NCBI GenBank assembly: GCA_900319865.1
Contig: ONQD01000024.1
Span: forward strand, 1 to 48,664
Direction of reading: 5' to 3'
Origin: an uncultured Bacteroidales bacterium
Lineage (GTDB): Bacteria > Bacteroidota > Bacteroidia > Bacteroidales > P3
DNA: 48,664 nucleotides
The notes beneath the pieces are model-generated. The model was not told the origin of the DNA. It made no database searches and saw only the letters and a program-made list of their open reading frames with translations. Below are positions 30,861 through 39,807 of the stretch, piece after piece. Every line of letters begins with the position of its first letter. Positions within the stretch are counted from its first letter, which is position 1. The position numbers and the translations under genes were made by a program.

Positions 30861-32690
30861 ATGAATATTACAGAACTTATCGTTGATTTCATCAAGCAAG
30901 GTAATGTTGTTGAGTTTCCCGGAATGGGAACACTGTCGAGCAGCAATGTGAGTGCTTATCACGATGCCGCCACGGGCACCTACTATCCGGCCCGCCGCAC
31001 GGTGTCGCTGAGTAACAGCGTTTCGGGAAACAAGGCCATTGTGCGGCAGATTGCCGAAAGGGAGTGCGTTACCAACGACATAGCCGAGCAGATGTGGGTT
31101 AATTATATAGGTGCATTGAAAGATAAACTTGAGAGAGACCCCAACGGACATGAGTTCCCGGGAATTGGTGTTCTGCGTATGTCGGGCAACCGTGTGGCTT
31201 TCACAGCCCTGGAAGGACTGGACCTGGATGCCGACAAGAAACACGAGAAACCGTTGGAACATGTGGCTACATATACTCCGAAAAATGTGGAGGACCCCTT
31301 TGCTGCCTTCGACAAACCGGCAGCACCCAAGGCCGAACCTGAACCGGAACCCGAGCCTGAGCCAGCTCCCGCACCAGCTCCGGAGCCTGTGATGGATGCC
31401 GACCCGGAACCCGAGCCAGTGAAGCCCGAGCCCGCCCACGTGCCGGAGCCGACTCCCGCACCAGCCCCTGAGCCGGAACCTGCACCCGCACCGGTACCGC
31501 CTGTGGCTCCCGCCACACCCGACCATCTGTCGGAGGTGAAGCGCATGCTCGACGAGATTCCTTCGTCGCCCAAGGATGCCAAAGAGGCACGCCGTCTGGA
31601 GAAGGCTGCCGCCAAGGCCGAGAAAGAGGCCCGCAAGGCCGCCGAAGAGGCGAGCCGCAGAGAGGCCCAGAACGCCAAGGAGCAGGAACGCCGGAACCGC
31701 GAGCACGAGAAAGAGGTGCTCAAAGCAATGAAGGAACGTGAGAAGCAAGCCCGTAAGAATAAAGAGAATAAGCCTGAAAAGGAAGAGAAAAAGAAGAAAC
31801 GCGGTTGGCTGTGGCTGTTATTGCTGCTGTTGCTTTTGATAGGCTGCGGGGTGTATTACTTCACCCAGATGCGCGGCAACACCGTGCAGGTGGGCAGCTA
31901 TGCAAAGGATGTGCCGCTGTCGTATAGCGACCAGTTTACCGGTCACATAGGCCTGCTGCAGTTCGACGAGAACGATATCCGCAACAGCGAGGTGAAGGTG
32001 CATAACTTCATGGCCGACTATATCCATCATTTCCTTGTCGAGCGTCACTACGGCAATGCTTTTGTCCCGATGATGAACAAGGTGGACGAGTATGCCAGCA
32101 ACCGGTTGAACGAGTTGATGGTGGAGAGCTATTGCGTGAAACGTTTCTTCCCCTACGACGATTTCTGGATGACGCGCCATTATGCCGCATTCAAGGAAGG
32201 CGGTGCAGCACACGCCGACTGCATGGCAATGGAGGGCGGCGCCCATCAGCACCGCAGCACTGTGCAGGGCGAGCTGATGAATGTGGATTTGCTGGACAAT
32301 ATACTTGACGATGTGGTAGTGAGCCTGGGTCTGCATCCCGACGGATTCGGCGGTGGATATGGTGCCGGTGGACGCGGCAATGCCAATGCTGGCAAAGCCC
32401 GTGTGGTGGACAACAAGCCTTATGTGGAGGTGGTGCCCGAAGCCCCGACGTTCAAGAACAGCAAGCAGGGATTTGACATTGTGGCAGGATTCTTCACCTC
32501 GAAGAAGTCGGCCAACAAGTGCGCCAACCAGCTGAAGGCATTGGGCAGCGATGCCTATATTATCAGCAAGTCGGGCGGATACTATGTGAGCATGGGTTCG
32601 GCCCCGACCCGCACGGCTGCCGAGGCAATGGAGAAACACATCAAGTCGTGGTATAAGAGCGACGTGAAGATATACAACTTTAACGAATAG
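30861..32690 (+). CDS. HU(CCDC81-like)-SPOR membrane protein with Pro/Glu-rich linker (609 aa)
   Basis: Domains in order: a prokaryotic HU/CCDC81-like module at about residues 1-130 (ITELIVDFIKQGNVVEFPGM ... GHEFPGIGVLRMSGN); a Pro/Glu/Ala-rich linker at about 150-225 made of PEPEP-type repeats; a charged coiled coil at about 235-310; one transmembrane helix near 313-333 (WLWLLLLLLLLIGCGVYYF); an unrecognised extracytoplasmic segment; and a C-terminal SPOR domain at about 530-605 (FDIVAGFFTSKKSANKCANQ ... GGYYVSMGS). SPOR binds denuded peptidoglycan at division sites. The cytoplasmic DNA-binding-like HU half suggests a link between nucleoid and septum, which is inference. Long open frames on the other strand are shadows of the repetitive linker. 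Confidence 0.85.
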   Translation: MNITELIVDFIKQGNVVEFPGMGTLSSSNVSAYHDAATGTYYPARRTVSLSNSVSGNKAIVRQIAERECVTNDIAEQMWVNYIGALKDKLERDPNGHEFPGIGVLRMSGNRVAFTALEGLDLDADKKHEKPLEHVATYTPKNVEDPFAAFDKPAAPKAEPEPEPEPEPAPAPAPEPVMDADPEPEPVKPEPAHVPEPTPAPAPEPEPAPAPVPPVAPATPDHLSEVKRMLDEIPSSPKDAKEARRLEKAAAKAEKEARKAAEEASRREAQNAKEQERRNREHEKEVLKAMKEREKQARKNKENKPEKEEKKKKRGWLWLLLLLLLLIGCGVYYFTQMRGNTVQVGSYAKDVPLSYSDQFTGHIGLLQFDENDIRNSEVKVHNFMADYIHHFLVERHYGNAFVPMMNKVDEYASNRLNELMVESYCVKRFFPYDDFWMTRHYAAFKEGGAAHADCMAMEGGAHQHRSTVQGELMNVDLLDNILDDVVVSLGLHPDGFGGGYGAGGRGNANAGKARVVDNKPYVEVVPEAPTFKNSKQGFDIVAGFFTSKKSANKCANQLKALGSDAYIISKSGGYYVSMGSAPTRTAAEAMEKHIKSWYKSDVKIYNFNE

Positions 32691-32710
32691 AGTCTGGGAA
32701 GCGCGCGAGT

Positions 32711-33430
32711 ATGGGACATCATAAGTTAGAACGGTTTGCCGAAAATCTGACCTTCCCCAACCTGTTTCAGGTCTCGTACGAGATGCTGAAGGAGGAGGGG
32801 TTTGCCCTGAGAGGGAAATGGAGAGAGTATTTCGGCAACGACAATCCCATAACGCTTGAGTTGGGGTGCGGCAAAGGCGACTATACCATCGCGCTGGCCC
32901 GTATCCATCCTGACCGCAATTATGTGGGGGTGGACATAAAGGGGGCGCGGCTATGGCGTGGCGCTAAGACGGGATGCGAGGAAAAGATGAAGAATGTGGC
33001 TTTTGTGCGTACCCGCATTGAGCTGATAGAGCAGTTCTTTGCCCCCGGCGAGGTGTCGGAGATTTGGATTACCTTTCCGGACCCGCAGCCCAAGAAGGAA
33101 TTCAAGCGGTTGACGTGTGAGCGGTTTCTGAATTACTATAAGAGTTTCTTGAAACCCCACTCGCCGGTACATCTGAAGACCGACTCGCAGGAGTTGCATG
33201 AATACACGCTCAACGAGGTGATTGCCCAGGGTGGGTATGAAACGGAGTATGCCACAGCCGACTTGTATGCCACACCGGCCGAGGAGCATCCCGAGATGCC
33301 CTGCCTGAGGGAGGCCCAGATGACGCAGACTTTCTATGAACGCATGTTCCTGGCCGAGGGTAAGCCGATAACGTATATCAAGTTCTATGTGGACGGCAGG
33401 CCTGAGGCAGGGAACGGAACCCAAGAGTGA
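32711..33430 (+). CDS. trmB: tRNA (guanine-N7-)-methyltransferase TrmB (239 aa)
   Basis: SAM-binding motif ITLELGCGKGDYTIALA, VGVDIKGARLWRGAK, VRTRIELIEQFFAPGEVSEI and the TrmB signature WITFPDPQPKKEFKRLTCER are all present, with HLKTDSQELHEYTL towards the C-terminus. It methylates G46 in tRNA. The gene starts 20 bases after the HU-SPOR gene stop. Confidence 0.96.
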   Translation: MGHHKLERFAENLTFPNLFQVSYEMLKEEGFALRGKWREYFGNDNPITLELGCGKGDYTIALARIHPDRNYVGVDIKGARLWRGAKTGCEEKMKNVAFVRTRIELIEQFFAPGEVSEIWITFPDPQPKKEFKRLTCERFLNYYKSFLKPHSPVHLKTDSQELHEYTLNEVIAQGGYETEYATADLYATPAEEHPEMPCLREAQMTQTFYERMFLAEGKPITYIKFYVDGRPEAGNGTQE

Positions 33431-33474
33431 AGACACTAAAAATATAATGTATTAATATATAAAACTAATTATCT

Positions 33475-34215
33475 ATGTCAGGACATAACAAATGGTCAAA
33501 GATTAAGAGAGCAAAGGGTGCAGCTGATGCCAAACGCTCGAAACAGTATTCGAAAATTCTGAAAGAAGTAGCCGTAGCCGTTCGCGAGAGCGGTCCTGAT
33601 CCCGACAGCAATCCCCGCCTGCGTCTGTTGATACAAAATGCCCGTGGATGCAACATGCCTAAGGACACGCTGATGCGTGCCATCAACAAGGCCAGCGACA
33701 AGGATGCCGCGGTGTTGCAAGAGATTACTTTCGAATGCCATGCCAATCACGGTATAGCCCTGTTTATCGAGTGTTTGTCGGACAACAATATGCGCACTGT
33801 TGCCAATATCCGCAGTATCATGAATAAAAACGGCGGAACTATGGAAACCAACGGCAGCCTCAGCTTCCTTTTCACCCGCAAGGGTGTGTTTGTCATCCCT
33901 CGTAAACCCGAGATGGATGTAGAGGAGTTGGAGATGACCCTGATTGACGGCGGCCTCGAAGAGATGGAGGTGGATGATGATTACATCACCCTGTATACCG
34001 CCTACGAGGACTTCGGCAATATGGTGAAGATGCTGGAAGAGTTGAAGATAGAGTGCGAGAGTGCCGAGTTGCAGCGCATCCCGAACACTACCCGTCAGAT
34101 CGATGAAGAGTCGATGCGGAAAGTCTTGAAGGTCATCAGCATGCTGGAAGAGGATGACGATGTCACCAACGTATTCCACGACATGGAGATACCTGAAGAT
34201 TTCGAAGAGGAATAA
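33475..34215 (+). CDS. yebC: YebC/PmpR family protein (246 aa)
   Basis: The N-terminal MSGHNKWSKIKRAKGAADAK and the NPRLRLLIQNARGCNMPKDT segment are diagnostic. Further matches are FECHANHGIALFIECLSDN, then NNMRTVANIRSIMNKNGGTM and the final domain with IDGGLEEMEVDDDYITL. YebC proteins are described as transcriptional regulators and as translation factors acting at proline-rich stalls. The stop overlaps the rsmI start by one base (TAATG). Confidence 0.97.
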   Translation: MSGHNKWSKIKRAKGAADAKRSKQYSKILKEVAVAVRESGPDPDSNPRLRLLIQNARGCNMPKDTLMRAINKASDKDAAVLQEITFECHANHGIALFIECLSDNNMRTVANIRSIMNKNGGTMETNGSLSFLFTRKGVFVIPRKPEMDVEELEMTLIDGGLEEMEVDDDYITLYTAYEDFGNMVKMLEELKIECESAELQRIPNTTRQIDEESMRKVLKVISMLEEDDDVTNVFHDMEIPEDFEEE

Positions 34216-34922
34216 TGAAACTGTATATAGTACCCACTCCCGTTGGCAACCTCGGCGACATGACGTTTCGTGCCGTCGAGGTGCTGAGGGGGGTAGATTT
34301 TGTATTGGCCGAGGATACACGTACTTCGCGTGTGGTAATGCAGCACTACGGTATTACTACACCTTTGCAGCCATATCACATTTTCAATGAGCATCAGACA
34401 CTCCACAGCGTGATAGACCGCCTGTTGAGCGGGATGACTGCCGCGCTGGTGACGGATGCGGGAACGCCCTGTATCAGCGATCCGGGGTTCCTGCTGGTGA
34501 GAGAGGCTGTGAAAAACAATATCGAGGTGGAGACATTGCCGGGCGCAACGGCATTTGTGCCAGCGTTGGTTGACAGCGGGCTGCCGTGCGACAAGTTTGT
34601 GTTTATTGGTTTCCTGCCGCACAAAAAAGGCCGTCAGACGGCGGTGAGGCAGTTGGCAGAGGAGAAGCGCACGATGATACTGTATGAGTCGCCCTACCGG
34701 TTGATGAAGCTGCTGGAAGAGCTGATGGAGGTGCTGGGCGAGGAACGGCAGGTGAGCGTGTCGCGCGAGATTAGCAAACTGCATGCCGAGACAGCACGGG
34801 GCAGTTTGCGCGAGGTGCATGACCATTTCGGAGCCAAAGAGGTGAAGGGAGAGATAGTTGTTATAGTGGGCGGAAAGCCGGAACAGAAGAATAAAGAACA
34901 AGAAAACAAAGAAAAGGAATAA
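34215..34922 (+). CDS. rsmI: 16S rRNA (cytidine(1402)-2'-O)-methyltransferase RsmI (235 aa)
   Basis: MKLYIVPTPVGNLGDMTFRA followed by VDFVLAEDTRTSRVVMQHYG and SDPGFLLVREAVKNNIEVET, GATAFVPALVDSGLPCDKFV and FIGFLPHKKGRQTA are the RsmI (TP-methylase) signature. It methylates C1402 in the ribosomal decoding centre. Translational coupling to yebC is suggested by the one-base overlap. The last dozen residues are a Lys/Glu-rich tail. Confidence 0.96.
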   Translation: MKLYIVPTPVGNLGDMTFRAVEVLRGVDFVLAEDTRTSRVVMQHYGITTPLQPYHIFNEHQTLHSVIDRLLSGMTAALVTDAGTPCISDPGFLLVREAVKNNIEVETLPGATAFVPALVDSGLPCDKFVFIGFLPHKKGRQTAVRQLAEEKRTMILYESPYRLMKLLEELMEVLGEERQVSVSREISKLHAETARGSLREVHDHFGAKEVKGEIVVIVGGKPEQKNKEQENKEKE

Positions 34923-34927
34923 GAACT

Positions 34928-35392
34928 ATGCCGTTGGAAGTCTTTATCAACCGCTTGTTGTGCGCCTTGGTGGCAGGTGTGGCCATAGGTGTGGAGCGAC
35001 AGCTGCGCAAGCGCAATGCCGGACTTGCGGTGAATGCGTTGGTGTCGGTGGGTGCGTGTATTTTTATACTGATATCGGAGAACGAGATAACCTCTGCAAT
35101 CAACAGCGGCGGAATGGTTAATAACGATAATCTGCGAGTGCTTTCGCAGGTGGTGACGGGAATAGGTTTTTTGGGTGCGGGTGTGATAATGAAAGACGGT
35201 TTTACCATACATGGGTTGAACAGTGCTGCCACTATCTGGTGCAGCGCGGCGGTGGGATGTTTGTGCGGATACGGCATGTGGCGCTATGCTTTGGCAGCCG
35301 TGGGTGTGGTATTATTCATCAACTGGATAATAAAAAATGTAGAGATTTATTTTGAGAATAAAAGGGGAGATAAGGAAGAAAAAGGAAAGTGA
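34928..35392 (+). CDS. MgtC/SapB family inner-membrane protein (154 aa)
   Basis: Three to four membrane helices are visible: RLLCALVAGVAIGVERQLRK, LVSVGACIFILISENEI, and VVTGIGFLGAGVIMKDGFTI with the family motif GIGFLGAGVI, then LNSAATIWCSAAVGCLCGYG. The family is linked to magnesium homeostasis and to phosphate/ATP control, but function varies. The length fits the short MgtC form lacking the C-terminal cytoplasmic domain. It starts 5 bases after rsmI and closes the operon. Confidence 0.92.
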   Translation: MPLEVFINRLLCALVAGVAIGVERQLRKRNAGLAVNALVSVGACIFILISENEITSAINSGGMVNNDNLRVLSQVVTGIGFLGAGVIMKDGFTIHGLNSAATIWCSAAVGCLCGYGMWRYALAAVGVVLFINWIIKNVEIYFENKRGDKEEKGK

Positions 35393-35526
35393 GAGGAATG
35401 AAACTTTTTATATTGCATTGCGTATAATATAAAGCCTAATAATAACTGTTATGAAACGCCGGCACATGGAACTGTATGCGAGAGCCGGCATATAAACAAA
35501 GAATTAGAAAACGATAAGACTAAACA

Positions 35527-37962
35527 ATGGAGATAGATATAGATAAACTGCTTTCGGATGGTTTTGACAGTATGGCAAGCCGGGCGGAGATAATTCCTTT
35601 GGTGACCAAGTCGGACGAGTCGTTCCTGCTGAACGAAGATTCCATACCCGACGATTTGCCGCTGCTGTTGCTGCGGGGCAATGTGTTGTTTCCCGGAGTG
35701 GTGATGCCTATCAGCATCAGCCGCAAAAAATCGTTGGCGTTGGTGAAGGTGGCCGAGCGGAAGAATATGCGCATAATAGTCACTGCCCAGCAAAACGATG
35801 AGGAAGAGCCGTCAATAGATGATATTTTCCATACTGGGGTAATAGCTCGTGTGATAAAGGTGATAGAGTTGCCGCAGGATACCCATTTGGCTGTGTTGCA
35901 GGGAACAATGAAGTGTTCGGTGAGCCAAATAACTGCTACGGATCCTTATTATCAAGCCCGGGCAGAACTGATAAACGAGAATATGAGAGCCGAGCATCCG
36001 CGGATACTGCACAATAAGGTGCTGAAAATCCGTAACGGTTATGCCGAGCTGCAGAAAATGAAAAGCGGCGCGCAGGGACTGAATGCCAAGGATGTGATTA
36101 GTTCGTTGAACAATATCGGAAGTGACAAGATATTGATAAACTATGTGGCGTCGCATCTCGATATAAGTGTGAACGACAAGCAGATGCTGCTCGATGTTTT
36201 CGGCTACGAGCTTCGGGCGGACTTGCTGTTGGAGTTTTTGGCAGACGAGAAGGAGTATTTCCGCCTGCAGGATGATATTCAGGACAAGACGCGCCACGAG
36301 ATGGACCGCCAGCAGAGGGAGTATTACCTGAACCAGCAGATGAGGGTGATACAAAACGAGTTGGGCGGCTCTCCATCAGAGAAAGAGATAAGTAAACTGC
36401 TGGACCAGGCTTCAACGATGACCTGGAGCGAGGAGGCGAGAAAGGCTTTTTATGACAGCATAAACAAACTGGAGCACACACCTCCACAGACACCCGACTA
36501 TACTGTGGAGTTGAACTATGCCAAGATGTTGCTGGAATTGCCGTGGCAACATTACAGCAAAGATGATTTGAGCATCACGAGAGCGCGGAAGGTGCTGGAC
36601 AAGGACCATTACGGATTGGAGAAAGTGAAGGAACGCATAGTGGAATATATCTCCGTTTTGAGTTTGAAGAAAGACATGAAGAGCCCGATATTGTGTTTGG
36701 TGGGACCTCCAGGTACAGGCAAGACCTCATTGGGCAAGAGTATAGCCACAGCCATGAAACGCCAATATGTGAGGATGGCTTTGGGTGGTCTGCACGATGA
36801 GGCCGAAATACGCGGACACCGCCGCACTTATGTGGGCGCAATGCCGGGCCGTATCATACAGAATATCAAGAAGGCCAAGGTGGGCAATCCTGTGTTCGTT
36901 TTGGATGAGATTGACAAAGTGCAGGGTATGTCGCACAACGGTGACCCCACGTCGGCATTGCTGGAGGTGCTGGACCCTGAGCAAAACAGTGCATTCCACG
37001 ACAACTATCTGGATGTGGATTACGACCTGTCGAGGGTGTTGTTTATTGCTACGGCCAACACTTTGAGTACCATCCAGCCGGCATTGCTGGACCGTATGGA
37101 AGTAATAGACCTGAGCGGATATATCCTTGAAGAGAAGTTGGAGATAGCACAACGACACTTGATTCCGAAGCAGTTGTTGGAGCATGGATTCCAAAAGAAG
37201 GATATAAAGTTCAGCAAGAGTGTGTTGACTCGGATAGTGAACGACTATACCCGTGAGAGCGGGGTGCGCCAATTGGAGAAAACGATTGCCAAGATTATAC
37301 GTAATCGCGCCGTGCGGGTGGCAGAGGGACAGGATTACTCCAAGACTGTGTCGGAGGAAGAGCTGAAAGGAATCCTGGGATTGCCCATACACAATAGCGA
37401 GCGTAGAGGGAAGGAACCCAAAGTGGGCGTTGTGACAGGTTTGGCATGGACCCAGGTGGGTGGAGAAATTCTGTTTATCGAAGCCAGTACCAGCAAGGGG
37501 AAGGGAACCCTCTCCATGACGGGAAATTTGGGTGACGTGATGAAGGAATCGGCCACACTCGCATTTGAATATTTGAAGGCAAATGCCGAGAAACTGGGCA
37601 TAGATGTCGAGAAGATTGAGAATTCCAATATCCATATACATGTGCCCGAGGGAGCAACGCCCAAGGATGGTCCGTCGGCAGGTATAACGATGTTTGTGGC
37701 TATGGTGTCGGCATTTACCCATAAGCGTGTTAATCCCACGGTGGCAATGACAGGAGAGATTACGTTGCGTGGTGCGGTGACCCCGGTGGGCGGAATCAAG
37801 GAGAAGATATTGGCAGCCAAGCGTGCCGATATTACAGACTTGATATTGTGTGAAGACAACCGACGTGACATAGAGGATATACCGGCTGACTATTTGAAGG
37901 GATTGACATTCCATTATATCAATGAGATGGAAGATGCTCTTCCCATTGCGTTAGTTGACTGA
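35527..37962 (+). CDS. lon: ATP-dependent protease La (Lon), 811 aa
   Basis: Full length. An N-terminal LON substrate-binding domain (LLLLRGNVLFPGVVMPISIS), a helical linker, an AAA+ module with Walker A GPPGTGKTSLGKS near residue 394 and Walker B VFVLDEIDKV, and the serine-lysine protease domain with catalytic Ser in PKDGPSAGITMF near 717 and Lys in TPVGGIKEKILAAKR near 760. Lon degrades misfolded and regulatory proteins in the cytoplasm. It begins about 134 bases after the MgtC-like gene. The leader contains an imperfect GCCGGC-flanked hairpin (about 35457-35500) of unknown role. Confidence 0.98.
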   Translation: MEIDIDKLLSDGFDSMASRAEIIPLVTKSDESFLLNEDSIPDDLPLLLLRGNVLFPGVVMPISISRKKSLALVKVAERKNMRIIVTAQQNDEEEPSIDDIFHTGVIARVIKVIELPQDTHLAVLQGTMKCSVSQITATDPYYQARAELINENMRAEHPRILHNKVLKIRNGYAELQKMKSGAQGLNAKDVISSLNNIGSDKILINYVASHLDISVNDKQMLLDVFGYELRADLLLEFLADEKEYFRLQDDIQDKTRHEMDRQQREYYLNQQMRVIQNELGGSPSEKEISKLLDQASTMTWSEEARKAFYDSINKLEHTPPQTPDYTVELNYAKMLLELPWQHYSKDDLSITRARKVLDKDHYGLEKVKERIVEYISVLSLKKDMKSPILCLVGPPGTGKTSLGKSIATAMKRQYVRMALGGLHDEAEIRGHRRTYVGAMPGRIIQNIKKAKVGNPVFVLDEIDKVQGMSHNGDPTSALLEVLDPEQNSAFHDNYLDVDYDLSRVLFIATANTLSTIQPALLDRMEVIDLSGYILEEKLEIAQRHLIPKQLLEHGFQKKDIKFSKSVLTRIVNDYTRESGVRQLEKTIAKIIRNRAVRVAEGQDYSKTVSEEELKGILGLPIHNSERRGKEPKVGVVTGLAWTQVGGEILFIEASTSKGKGTLSMTGNLGDVMKESATLAFEYLKANAEKLGIDVEKIENSNIHIHVPEGATPKDGPSAGITMFVAMVSAFTHKRVNPTVAMTGEITLRGAVTPVGGIKEKILAAKRADITDLILCEDNRRDIEDIPADYLKGLTFHYINEMEDALPIALVD

Positions 37963-38045
37963 TTGGTCGGCTGGATTTGCCTCATGGACGGATGTCCGGA
38001 CGATGGATTGTGATGAAATAGGTTGTGAGAGATAATTGATGGAAT

Positions 38046-39482
38046 ATGATAAAAAAGAGCATAGTAATATTGCAGATTCTTTTGGCTTTGGCGGTGTCGC
38101 TATCTGCCCAGACAGTGATGCCGCTTAAGGTGATGCGGCAGGATAATGTTAAGATTCCGTGGGGGCTGACTAATCTGTCGGTTGTTGACGGACGGCTTTA
38201 TGGCAGCTATAACGGAGTCTTGTTCAGTTCATCGCTGAAAGATGGGATGGTGTTGAATATGGAACCTGACACCACCCTCAGGGCTTTGGCTATGATGCCA
38301 AACTATGTGGTGGGCAATCCGTGCGACAGTATGCTTTATTACACCACTTCGTACGATGAAGAGGTGAATGGCTTTTATGTACATACGCAGGAGCGTTGGC
38401 GTAAATATAGACAGGTGGAGCTTCGCAGTTGGTTCCGCGATATCAATCACCCCACGTTTTCAGCCGACGGCAATATGGTTGTGTTTTCCTCGAACGGAAA
38501 GGTGGGGCTGGGAGGCTATGACTTGTGGGCTTCATTCTGGAACGGCAAGAGGTGGTCGAAACCCATCAATATGGGAAATGTTATCAATACCCAAGGCAAT
38601 GAGGTGAGTCCTGTGTTTTATGGCAGATATTTGATTTATGCCTCCGACGGGATTCAGGAAAAGGAGAATGGATATAAGCTTTATGCCGTGCGGGTAAAGC
38701 TTGGTGCAAAAGCCGATGATATCATCTTCGACAACTATGTGGTGCAGCAGCTGCCAGAGCCGATTAACAGCCGAGGGAATAATGTGAGCATGGCATTCGA
38801 CACATTGACTTCGACCGGCTACTGGGTCTCGACAAGGAGTGGGAGAGAAGAGTTGTATAGTTTTCATGGTGATTTGGAGGGCGTGATGCTTTCTGGGCGG
38901 GTGGTTGATGATGCCAACAATCCCGTGGCCGATGCAAAAGTGAGAATTCTGCATAAGGGCAGGGTGGTTAATGAGACGAATACTGATTTGGCAGGCAAAT
39001 ATCAATTGTTTTTACAGCCTAACGATGATTACTTATTTCAGGTTGGAAAAGACAATTATTTTAGATTTGCTCAGGATTTGGCCGTTGTGCGGACCAATGA
39101 GAATACACTTATCACGCCGCAACAGCAGGATGTGGTGCTTTCGTGTTTACCGTTCAACCGGCCGTTAAGGTTTGACAATATTTATCAGCAAGGGGCTGAT
39201 ATAGAACTGACGGTTGAAGGGGAAAATGTTCTTAATCCGATAGTTGACTTCCTGAGGGACAATCCAAAAGTCAAGGCACGACTCTCATTATTTTGCGACC
39301 AGTCGACAGATGCTGATTTTAATAATATGATTATTGAGCGTAGAATCAGTAATTTAAGTGTATATCTTAAATCTGTGCTACCGACAGATGGTCAAATTTC
39401 GTTCAAAAATGGTAATAATACCCCCAATTATAGTGCGCAGGGAAGTGGTGAGAATGTAATTTTTGTAACTTTTTTTAAGTAA
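38046..39482 (+). CDS. PorE-like protein: PD40 propeller, carboxypeptidase-regulatory-like and degenerate OmpA-like domains (478 aa)
   Basis: A signal peptide (residues 1-21, LALAVSLSAQ) is followed by a PD40/WD40-like propeller (HPTFSADGNMVVFSSNGKVG, WSKPINMGNVINTQGNEVSP). Then comes a carboxypeptidase-regulatory-like domain (LSGRVVDDANNPVADAKVRI ... GKYQLFLQPNDDYLFQVGKD) and a C-terminal region with OmpA-like spacing (LNPIVDFLRDNPKVKARLSL) without a clear full peptidoglycan motif. This layout matches PorE of the type IX secretion system, except that no TPR part is seen. Periplasmic, probably peptidoglycan-associated. Because the window also contains a T9SS-sorted protein, a T9SS role is plausible. 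Confidence in the exact assignment is moderate. Confidence 0.65.
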   Translation: MIKKSIVILQILLALAVSLSAQTVMPLKVMRQDNVKIPWGLTNLSVVDGRLYGSYNGVLFSSSLKDGMVLNMEPDTTLRALAMMPNYVVGNPCDSMLYYTTSYDEEVNGFYVHTQERWRKYRQVELRSWFRDINHPTFSADGNMVVFSSNGKVGLGGYDLWASFWNGKRWSKPINMGNVINTQGNEVSPVFYGRYLIYASDGIQEKENGYKLYAVRVKLGAKADDIIFDNYVVQQLPEPINSRGNNVSMAFDTLTSTGYWVSTRSGREELYSFHGDLEGVMLSGRVVDDANNPVADAKVRILHKGRVVNETNTDLAGKYQLFLQPNDDYLFQVGKDNYFRFAQDLAVVRTNENTLITPQQQDVVLSCLPFNRPLRFDNIYQQGADIELTVEGENVLNPIVDFLRDNPKVKARLSLFCDQSTDADFNNMIIERRISNLSVYLKSVLPTDGQISFKNGNNTPNYSAQGSGENVIFVTFFK

Positions 39483-39552
39483 TGTAATAGTTTGTACATT
39501 AGTTTATTGTATTTGAATCTTTGGGGGAGTGTATGTTTTTTTAGAAAAAAAA

Positions 39553-39584
39553 TTTGGTCGGTTAAAAAAAAAGTAGTACTTTTG
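39553..39584 (+). promoter_or_regulatory. Consensus Bacteroidota promoter for tRNA-Pro
   Basis: TTTG at 39553-39556 and TACTTTTG at 39577-39584 are separated by exactly 20 bases, matching TTTG-N19..21-TAnnTTTG. The tRNA begins 48 bases further on. Confidence 0.85.
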
Positions 39585-39631
39585 CAACCGTTTTCGAGAG
39601 TGAGAGAAACACAAATCGAAGCACATTTGTT

Positions 39632-39705
39632 CGGGGCGTGGCGCAGTTGGCTAGCGCACTTGCATGGGGTGCAAGGGGTCGAAAGTTCGAGTCTTTTCGC
39701 CCCGA
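39632..39705 (+). tRNA. tRNA-Pro(GGG)
   Basis: The cloverleaf is complete: acceptor CGGGGCG (39632-39638) with CGCCCCG (39698-39704) and discriminator A, D arm GCGC...GCGC, anticodon arm CTTGC/GCAAG with loop ATGGGGT giving anticodon GGG, and T arm GAAAG-TTCGAGT-CTTTT. The CCA end is not encoded, as usual in Bacteroidota. Confidence 0.95.
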
Positions 39706-39718
39706 CAATGAAAGAAAA

Positions 39719-39745
39719 GAATTGGGAAACCAATTCTTTTTTTTT
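39719..39745 (+). terminator. Rho-independent terminator of tRNA-Pro
   Basis: GAATTGG (39719-39725), loop GAAA, CCAATTC (39730-39736), followed by nine T's. It lies 14 bases after the tRNA. Confidence 0.92.
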
Positions 39746-39807
39746 ATCCTAGCACAATATAAGTGATAATATCTCGTTATTGATAAAATTAATAAATAAT
39801 TGGAAGT

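Noticed and set aside
31103-31723. 206-codon minus-strand frame rich in Gly/Ser/Ala
   Set aside because: It mirrors the PEPEP linker of the HU-SPOR gene and is a repeat-composition artefact.
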